Of a stretch of 64,000 bases of DNA, positions 58,811 through 64,000 are shown piece by piece (position 1 is the stretch's first letter; each line of letters begins with the position of its first letter). The position numbers and the translations under genes are program-made. The notes beneath the pieces were generated by a model that searched no databases, was not told the origin of the DNA, and saw only the letters and a list, made by a program, of their open reading frames with translations. This DNA is from Bacillota bacterium (lineage in GTDB: Bacteria; Bacillota; Clostridia; Oscillospirales; Acutalibacteraceae): positions 1 to 64,000 of the forward strand of contig JAEWDK010000001.1 in assembly GCA_023390175.1 (NCBI GenBank), read 5' to 3'.

Positions 58811-60574
58811 TCAATAGATGCGGATTTCATAAACTCTTGCTTTGTCTGCTCCGTTTGTCGCATTGACAGTCAGAAGAAGCTCGTCGCATTTTGCCGGAAT
58901 TTCCAGCGGAATCACACAATGCCGCTGATAATTGCCCGCTACATTCTTTTCGAAAGCCTTTTCCCCACTGCAAAAGCCCTGCAGCGTATAGTCACGTACC
59001 AGCTCCGGCGGAGTTCCCTCCGTCTGACGCGCCAGAACTTCGTCGGAAAGAGAAATTGTAATCTCCCTGCTTAAATTCGAATCAAAAGTAAGGCGGATTT
59101 CGCTTATTGTGACCGGGTGAGAAAAACGCAGCCGCACCCATGGGTTTTCTTTTACAAAGGCTTGCCAGCAGTTGCTTTGGCCACCCACTGTTCTGGCTGC
59201 GCCGTTGATAACATTTTCCGGTTCACAGCCCTTTTCGCAGGAAGAAGCGGTCACTTCTGCTTTGCGGGCAAGGTCGCACGGGTCCGTATTGACAACACCG
59301 GGTATGTAACAATCATCGTGCAGGAGTGCCTGCTGTAATTCTTCCACATGTTCCAGCATGCCAATCGGCTCCGTATTGCGTTTTGCTGCTAAGGCCGCGG
59401 CGGTTCCCACTGCCTGCCCTACAACCGCACAGGTAGCCATAACACGGGAGGACGCAAACGCCATGTGCGTACAGCTGATTGCTCGGCCGGCCAAAAACAG
59501 ATTTTTAATATTTGCCGAAAAAAGGCAGCGATAAGGAATCGTATATACATCGTCCAACGAAAGCCATACCGTCGGATCGTCGCTCTGTGTTAAAAAGCCT
59601 TCCACCGTATGAATGTCCATCGGCCAGCCGCCATAGGCCACGGCATCCGGAAAGCGACGCCCGGCGCGGCAGTCATTTTCGTTTAACACATAAGGCCCCA
59701 TCAGACGCCGGCTTTCCCTTTTTCCGGGCAAAAAGCCAACCCAGTCCAGTTCCAGATTATCCGCGTTATGTTCCCCGCTGTTTTTGATGTGATCCCATAC
59801 GCCGAACACCGCCTTCAGCAGTTCATCCCGGATGATTTCGCCATCCCGGATAATTTCGTATTGCCCGCCGCCCAGTTCGATCCACCAATAGCCGGAGGTA
59901 ACCTGTGAATGATCACGCAGGCTAAGCTGCTGTTCCGTATAAGTATTTGCCCAGAACGGTTTTATGAACTTTACCGGATGCCCCATGTCACGCGCATGAA
60001 ACATCAGCGAATTTCCCATAGTGCAGGAGTCGGATTCTTCAGGGGCGGACGCTTCCTGAAATTCCGCCTTTCCTTCGCGGCCGATACGATATTCCGCACC
60101 GCTTTTGGCGCCCAAAACACCGTCGCCGGTCGCATCCGCAAACAGCGGCGCGCTTAGGATGAACCTTTTTTCCGTTGTCATCTGTTCCGCTGCAACAGAA
60201 GCAATCCGGTTGTTCTGCACCGTCACATCAAGCATGCGTGTATTTAAATACAGGGCAAGATTTGCCTGAAAGGCCGCCTTCTCCCACAGAACGGAATCGA
60301 AAATCGGATAGCTGTTGCACGCGTTACGGTGCTTGTGCTCCAAGAGGATTTCTTCCAAAATTCCTGTCTCCCGGGCGTTGGGGCGCGTCATGTGGTAATC
60401 CGCCCCGCAAATGTGCATGCGGATTTCGGAGCTGGCATTGCCGCCCAGCACAGGGCGGTCCTGTACAAGCGCGGTTTTTACCCCGCGGCGCGCCGCTGCA
60501 ATCGCCGCGCAAAGGCCCGACATGCCCCCGCCCACAACAATAAAATCATAATTTTTTAAAATTACAGCATTCAT
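58811..60574 (-). CDS. FAD-dependent oxidoreductase with a C-terminal sandwich domain
   Basis: This 587-residue flavoprotein of the FAD_oxidored (PF12831-like) family has the FAD site DFIVVGGGMSGLCAAIAAAR near the N-terminus and the family sequence LGGNASSEIRMHICGA. FADATGDGVLGAKSGAEYRIG and GRAISCTHMAFASSRVM are the other FAD contacts. The last 150 residues (about 435-587) look like a discoidin (F5/8C)-type sandwich, with VTASSCEKGCEPENVING and WVRLRFSHPVTISEIRL, which usually binds carbohydrate. No signal peptide is seen. It is ten bases after a second enzyme of the same family. The reaction is unknown. Confidence 0.83.
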   Translation of the reverse strand: MNAVILKNYDFIVVGGGMSGLCAAIAAARRGVKTALVQDRPVLGGNASSEIRMHICGADYHMTRPNARETGILEEILLEHKHRNACNSYPIFDSVLWEKAAFQANLALYLNTRMLDVTVQNNRIASVAAEQMTTEKRFILSAPLFADATGDGVLGAKSGAEYRIGREGKAEFQEASAPEESDSCTMGNSLMFHARDMGHPVKFIKPFWANTYTEQQLSLRDHSQVTSGYWWIELGGGQYEIIRDGEIIRDELLKAVFGVWDHIKNSGEHNADNLELDWVGFLPGKRESRRLMGPYVLNENDCRAGRRFPDAVAYGGWPMDIHTVEGFLTQSDDPTVWLSLDDVYTIPYRCLFSANIKNLFLAGRAISCTHMAFASSRVMATCAVVGQAVGTAAALAAKRNTEPIGMLEHVEELQQALLHDDCYIPGVVNTDPCDLARKAEVTASSCEKGCEPENVINGAARTVGGQSNCWQAFVKENPWVRLRFSHPVTISEIRLTFDSNLSREITISLSDEVLARQTEGTPPELVRDYTLQGFCSGEKAFEKNVAGNYQRHCVIPLEIPAKCDELLLTVNATNGADKARVYEIRIY

Positions 60575-60584
60575 ATTTTTCTTT

Positions 60585-61895
60585 TCAAGGCTTAACGCCC
60601 TGCTCCGTCAATCTGTTTTGAAGTTGTTTTACATTGAGCCGCCGGGGCTGGATTCCCTGTTCTACACACAGCGCGGCAGCAATTCCCGCCGCCTGGCCCA
60701 TGTTGGCACAAATCGGCATTACCCGGAAATTGGAATGTGCCATGTGTGTTCCTGAAATATCCCTTCCCGCCAGCAGTAGGCCGTCAATTTTCACCGGCAC
60801 CAAACAACCGTATGAAATGGTGTACCCTTTTTTCTGATTGAATTTTTTTTGCTCACCGGTTTCGTCCAGCCCGTTTCCGGTCAGGTTATGTACATCAAAA
60901 TTAAAGCTGGCACGTGTTACGGCCCAGTCGTCAAATATGCGGGCTTCTCTGATGTCCTGCTCTGTAATGCAGCGCTCCCCTTCAAAGTGGCGCGTTTCGC
61001 GCACCCCGATCACGGAAGCGGAGCTAATGAGATAACAGTTTTCAAAACCGGGTACATATTCACGCAGAAATGCCACGATAGGATCAATTTGACTTCTGCA
61101 GACACAGGTAGCGTGCGTCAGGTCTTCAGGATTTGTTCCGTCCACATCAATGCAGTTTGTCATATTGCAGGTAACAACGCCCGGCAGCGTTGTTTTATAC
61201 AGCAGCACATGACCCGCGGGAGAAGGAATATGATCACGGCCCAGTGCCTGGATGTCGCCTTTGGGGATCTGGAACGTTTCTTCGAAGCCACCCGGAAAAA
61301 CGCCGTGTTCCACATCCACACCGGCTACTTTAAACATGACGCTCATCGGCTGCATTTTTCCATCCGTTTCCCTTCCCTTTCGATAGGGAACACCCGCGCT
61401 GGAAGCAATATCGCCGTCGCCTGTGGCGTCAATGACAACCTTTGCGAGGATTGCCTGGCGGCCGGCCTTACTTTGAATTATTACTCCTTTGATGCAGTTG
61501 TCTTCCACAACAGCTTCGCCGGAAAATGTGTACAGCCTCAGCTTTACGCCGGCCTCATCCAGCATTTGCAGCATGATCGTTTTCAGGCGCTCCGGGTTAA
61601 TAACCTGTCGCATACCGCCGTTGAATTCGGCTGTATCCCAGCTTCCCCCCGCTTCTGCGGAACGATTCAGAATTTCCTCATAAAAGCCGCCCTGCGTATT
61701 CCCCGTCCAGTGGCTCATCAGCCCGGAGGTAGCTACGCCGCCCACGTCCCCGGTCTGCTCAATCAGCATCGTTTTCGCGCCTTCACGCGCGGAGCATACC
61801 GCCGCGGAAAAACCCGCAGGCCCGGCGCCCACAACCAAAACATCTACTTCTTCCACCACAGGAATCTGCTTTTGCGGATCAATTATCGTTTTCAT
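60585..61895 (-). CDS. FAD-dependent oxidoreductase (FAD_oxidored family)
   Basis: This 436-residue flavoprotein has the FAD site VDVLVVGAGPAGFSAAVCSA, the family pattern GGVATSGLMSHWTGN, VVIDATGDGDIASSAGVPYRKG and GRDISGTHMAHSNFRVMPIC. It lacks the extra C-terminal domain of its neighbour. No signal peptide is seen. It lies between the MalG-type permease gene and the longer FAD enzyme gene, with GAAGGGGAT before the ATG. Homologues are common in glycan-use loci of gut bacteria, but few have a proven reaction. Confidence 0.87.
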   Translation of the reverse strand: MKTIIDPQKQIPVVEEVDVLVVGAGPAGFSAAVCSAREGAKTMLIEQTGDVGGVATSGLMSHWTGNTQGGFYEEILNRSAEAGGSWDTAEFNGGMRQVINPERLKTIMLQMLDEAGVKLRLYTFSGEAVVEDNCIKGVIIQSKAGRQAILAKVVIDATGDGDIASSAGVPYRKGRETDGKMQPMSVMFKVAGVDVEHGVFPGGFEETFQIPKGDIQALGRDHIPSPAGHVLLYKTTLPGVVTCNMTNCIDVDGTNPEDLTHATCVCRSQIDPIVAFLREYVPGFENCYLISSASVIGVRETRHFEGERCITEQDIREARIFDDWAVTRASFNFDVHNLTGNGLDETGEQKKFNQKKGYTISYGCLVPVKIDGLLLAGRDISGTHMAHSNFRVMPICANMGQAAGIAAALCVEQGIQPRRLNVKQLQNRLTEQGVKP

Positions 61896-61951
61896 ACTAT
61901 TCTTATCCCCTTCCTGACAATGAACTGCCCTCGTTCACAATAAAACACGCT

Positions 61952-62836
61952 CTATCCTTTTACCGCACCCGCCATAAGGCCTTTGACAAAGAACCGCTGG
62001 CCCAGTAAAAACACGACAAACACCGGAACCAAAGCGGAGGCGGACGCTGCCATAACCAGATTATACTGTGTGACGCTCTCTTCAATAAAGTTGGTTAAAG
62101 CCAATGGGATTGTGTATAACCTCCAGTTTGTCAGGAAGACCAAAGCATCCAAATAGTTGTTCCAGTTCCACAGAAAGACAATCATAGCAAGAGACGCCAT
62201 GCCCGGTTTCGCAATCGGAACCATAATCTGCGCCCATGTCCGAAATTCCCCCGCACCGTCGATTCGCGCGGATTCGGAAAGCTCATTGGGAACCTGTATG
62301 AAGAACTGCCGCATCAAAAACGTACCGGTAATGGTAATAAGCCCCGGTAAGATCATTGTAAGGTGAGTGCCCATAATTCCGAGTTTGTCAAACATGACGA
62401 ACTTGGGAATCAGTGTAACCTGGCTTGGAATCATCATAGTTGCCAGATATAAAAGAAAAACAACATTAGAACCGCGGAATTTGATTTTAGCAAACGCGTA
62501 GCCGGCCATCGTACTGGTCAGCACAGAACCCACCAGGTTGATTGCCGCAATTTTTATGGAATTCCAGTAAGCCAGCGCAAGGTGGTAATCGCGGGGAGCG
62601 GAGTCCCCGATGTTCCACACGGATTTATAGTTATCAATATAAAAATATTTCGGAATCCATTCAATCGGCAGCTTCATTACATCCAGCGGATGCTTCATAG
62701 AAGCAGAAATCATCCAAAGGAACGGTACGATCATTGTCAGGGCAAACACGCCGACAACGGCAGTAATGATAATACGCATCAGCAGCTTTTTCGTTTTGTA
62801 TGCCATACCTCTGCGCTTAATGGTTTTACGAGCCAC
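61952..62836 (-). CDS. Sugar ABC transporter permease, MalG type (third system)
   Basis: This 294-residue permease has six membrane segments and the EAA-type loop ESARIDGAGEFRTWAQIMVP. I start it at GTG 62834-62836 because AAGGGGGG lies seven bases upstream. A reading frame open to 62929 would overlap the MalF gene by 75 bases and has no ribosome binding site. The end GQRFFVKGLMAGAVKG is typical of the family. It precedes the FAD oxidoreductase genes. Confidence 0.92.
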   Translation of the reverse strand: MARKTIKRRGMAYKTKKLLMRIIITAVVGVFALTMIVPFLWMISASMKHPLDVMKLPIEWIPKYFYIDNYKSVWNIGDSAPRDYHLALAYWNSIKIAAINLVGSVLTSTMAGYAFAKIKFRGSNVVFLLYLATMMIPSQVTLIPKFVMFDKLGIMGTHLTMILPGLITITGTFLMRQFFIQVPNELSESARIDGAGEFRTWAQIMVPIAKPGMASLAMIVFLWNWNNYLDALVFLTNWRLYTIPLALTNFIEESVTQYNLVMAASASALVPVFVVFLLGQRFFVKGLMAGAVKG

Positions 62837-62853
62837 AGCTGTACCCCCCTTCA

Positions 62854-63741
62854 TTAATAATTCACCCATTTTTTCTGCCCGTGCCACTCTACCATGGTAA
62901 TGGCAAACAAAATAATAAATAAAATCCACGACATTGCCGACGCGTACCCCATGCGGTAAAATGTGAATGCCGAGGTGTAAATGTAATACACGAGCACATG
63001 CGTCGAGGTTCCCGGGCCGCCCCTTGTCATGATTTGAATCGGTGCAAACACCTGGAACGATGTGATAAACGTGGTAATCATCAAAAAGAAGGTAGTCGGC
63101 GACAAAAACGGAACCGTAAGCTGGAAAAACTTGCGAACCTCACTGGCTCCGTCCACATCGGCCGCTTCGTACACGTCTTTGGGCAGGCTTTGAATCGCCG
63201 AGGTATAAATCATGACGGAGTATCCCACGTTGGACCATATTGTCATCAGCATAATAGCCGGCAGCGCCCAGCTGCTGTCACCAAGCCATTGCGGCGGATT
63301 TTGCACACCGAACAGCTTAATAAGCTGTGTAAAGGGCCCCCAAGGGGAATACATCATTACCCACACGATGGCGACTGCCACCACGTTGGAGATATAGGGC
63401 ATAAACATAGCCAAACGGATTGGCAGCTTGCCAAAACAAAATTTATCAATAACTACCGCAATCACCAAAGCCAAAGCAATTGTAACGGGAACCACCACAA
63501 TTGCAAAAACAATCGTATTAATCAGTGAAGCGGTAAACCATTCGTCTTTCCACATTTCAGCAAAATTCTGAATCCCGATAAAATTCCAGTTTCCAAAACC
63601 TTTTGTATAATCCCAGTCTGTAAAACTGATAACGAGGGAAAACACCATAGGGAACAATGTAAACAAAACAACGCCAATGATATTCGGCAAAATAAAAGTG
63701 TAGCCGGTTATGTCGGTTTTAAGCTGTTTGCTCAGTTTCAT
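62854..63741 (-). CDS. Sugar ABC transporter permease, MalF type (third system)
   Basis: This 295-residue permease has six membrane segments, starting FILPNIIGVVLFTLFPMVFS, and an EAA-type loop EAADVDGASEVRKFFQLTVP. I start it at ATG 63739-63741 after GAGGAGGAG; six more codons upstream overlap that ribosome binding site. It lies 17 bases before the MalG-type start and 83 bases after the binding-protein stop. A hairpin in that gap may lower permease expression relative to the binding protein. Confidence 0.93.
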   Translation of the reverse strand: MKLSKQLKTDITGYTFILPNIIGVVLFTLFPMVFSLVISFTDWDYTKGFGNWNFIGIQNFAEMWKDEWFTASLINTIVFAIVVVPVTIALALVIAVVIDKFCFGKLPIRLAMFMPYISNVVAVAIVWVMMYSPWGPFTQLIKLFGVQNPPQWLGDSSWALPAIMLMTIWSNVGYSVMIYTSAIQSLPKDVYEAADVDGASEVRKFFQLTVPFLSPTTFFLMITTFITSFQVFAPIQIMTRGGPGTSTHVLVYYIYTSAFTFYRMGYASAMSWILFIILFAITMVEWHGQKKWVNY

Positions 63742-63783
63742 TTGTTCTCCTCCTCTCAATAAAATAGTTCTTTTTAAAGCAGA

Positions 63784-63812
63784 GGGGGAAGAATGCTCTT
63801 CCCCCCGCTTTT
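63784..63812 (-). terminator. Hairpin between binding protein and permease genes
   Basis: GGGGGAAGA (63784-63792) pairs with TCTTCCCCC (63797-63805) around ATGC. The plus strand has CTTTTTT after the stem, while the minus strand has only a weak T-tract. On the minus transcript it would act as an attenuator or as a 3' stability hairpin for the binding-protein mRNA. Confidence 0.55.
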
Positions 63813-63824
63813 TTATTCGCTTGT

Positions 63825-64000
63825 TTAACCCGCTTTTTGGAGCTGTTCATTGGCGCGTTTCTGCGCGTTGTCAAGCCCTTCCTGAACGGTCTTTTTGCCC
63901 GTATAAATGTTTTCAAGCTCTTCCGTAAGAATCTTATTGATTTCGGGCAGCTTTGTAGTAACCGAAGGGACTGCGTAATTTGTCACAGGAGTAATCAGGA
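63825..64000 (-). CDS. Sugar ABC transporter substrate-binding protein, C-terminal fragment
   Basis: The last 57 residues and the stop codon of a protein that continues beyond the window. They include LITPVTNYAVPSVTTKLPEI and ENIYTGKKTVQEGLDNAQKR, ending in NEQLQKAG. Repeating helices of the form ...G.KTVQEALDNAQKRANE are the usual end of family 1 sugar-binding proteins, and the two permease genes that follow agree. Nothing can be said about its ligand or signal peptide. Confidence 0.88.
   Translation of the reverse strand, partial: LITPVTNYAVPSVTTKLPEINKILTEELENIYTGKKTVQEGLDNAQKRANEQLQKAG

Overview
The window looks like a chromosomal segment of an anaerobic Firmicute, most likely a clostridium of the Oscillospiraceae/Ruminococcaceae type. 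The supporting features are the sufCBDSU order with an Rrf2 regulator, an [FeFe]-hydrogenase-like sensor (HydS type) paired with a SpoIIE phosphatase, several YesM/YesN two-component pairs, many MalF/MalG-type sugar ABC operons, AGGAGG-type ribosome binding sites and frequent TTG starts. Genus level is inference only. I see no rRNA, tRNA, CRISPR array, phage or insertion sequence.

Region 1 (1-6.1 kb, minus strand) is a sugar-control operon: ROK kinase, GmhA-like SIS isomerase, YesN regulator, YesM kinase without a sensor domain, and a degenerate twin-cassette ABC protein. It is followed by the first codons of an intact sugar ABC ATPase. Region 2 (6.5-19.8 kb) is the most unusual part. Three transcription units surround a DeoR regulator. 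The first holds a class II aldolase, a galactitol-type PTS (IIA, IIB, IIC), Enzyme I and HPr. The second holds a GlpA-like/GlpB-like/DUF1667 oxidase trio. The third holds an RpiB homologue, a triosephosphate-isomerase homologue and a RuBisCO-like protein. Together they look like a pathway for a phosphorylated polyol or branched sugar whose substrate I cannot name.

Region 3 (20-31.8 kb) is mostly housekeeping and sensing: SpoIIE phosphatase and HydS-like sensor, a small basic BrfA-like ORF with a terminator inside its reading frame, a Nudix hydrolase, a pentapeptide-repeat protein, the suf operon and an Eis-like acetyltransferase. Region 4 (31.9-38.9 kb) is a LacI-controlled ABC importer with a BadF-type kinase and a GH4 glycosidase; three copies of one operator motif tie the units together. 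A diguanylate cyclase, an AraC regulator and a GH13 glucosidase follow.

Region 5 (43-64 kb) is a glycan-degradation stretch. It holds mannonate dehydratase and an SDR reductase (hexuronate branch), three Gfo/Idh/MocA oxidoreductases, an SGNH esterase, two ABC importers, a YesN/YesM pair, a GH2 beta-galactosidase and two FAD-dependent oxidoreductases. The import proteins feed oligosaccharides to the cytoplasmic glycosidases and oxidoreductases, and the two-component pair probably controls its divergent ABC operon.
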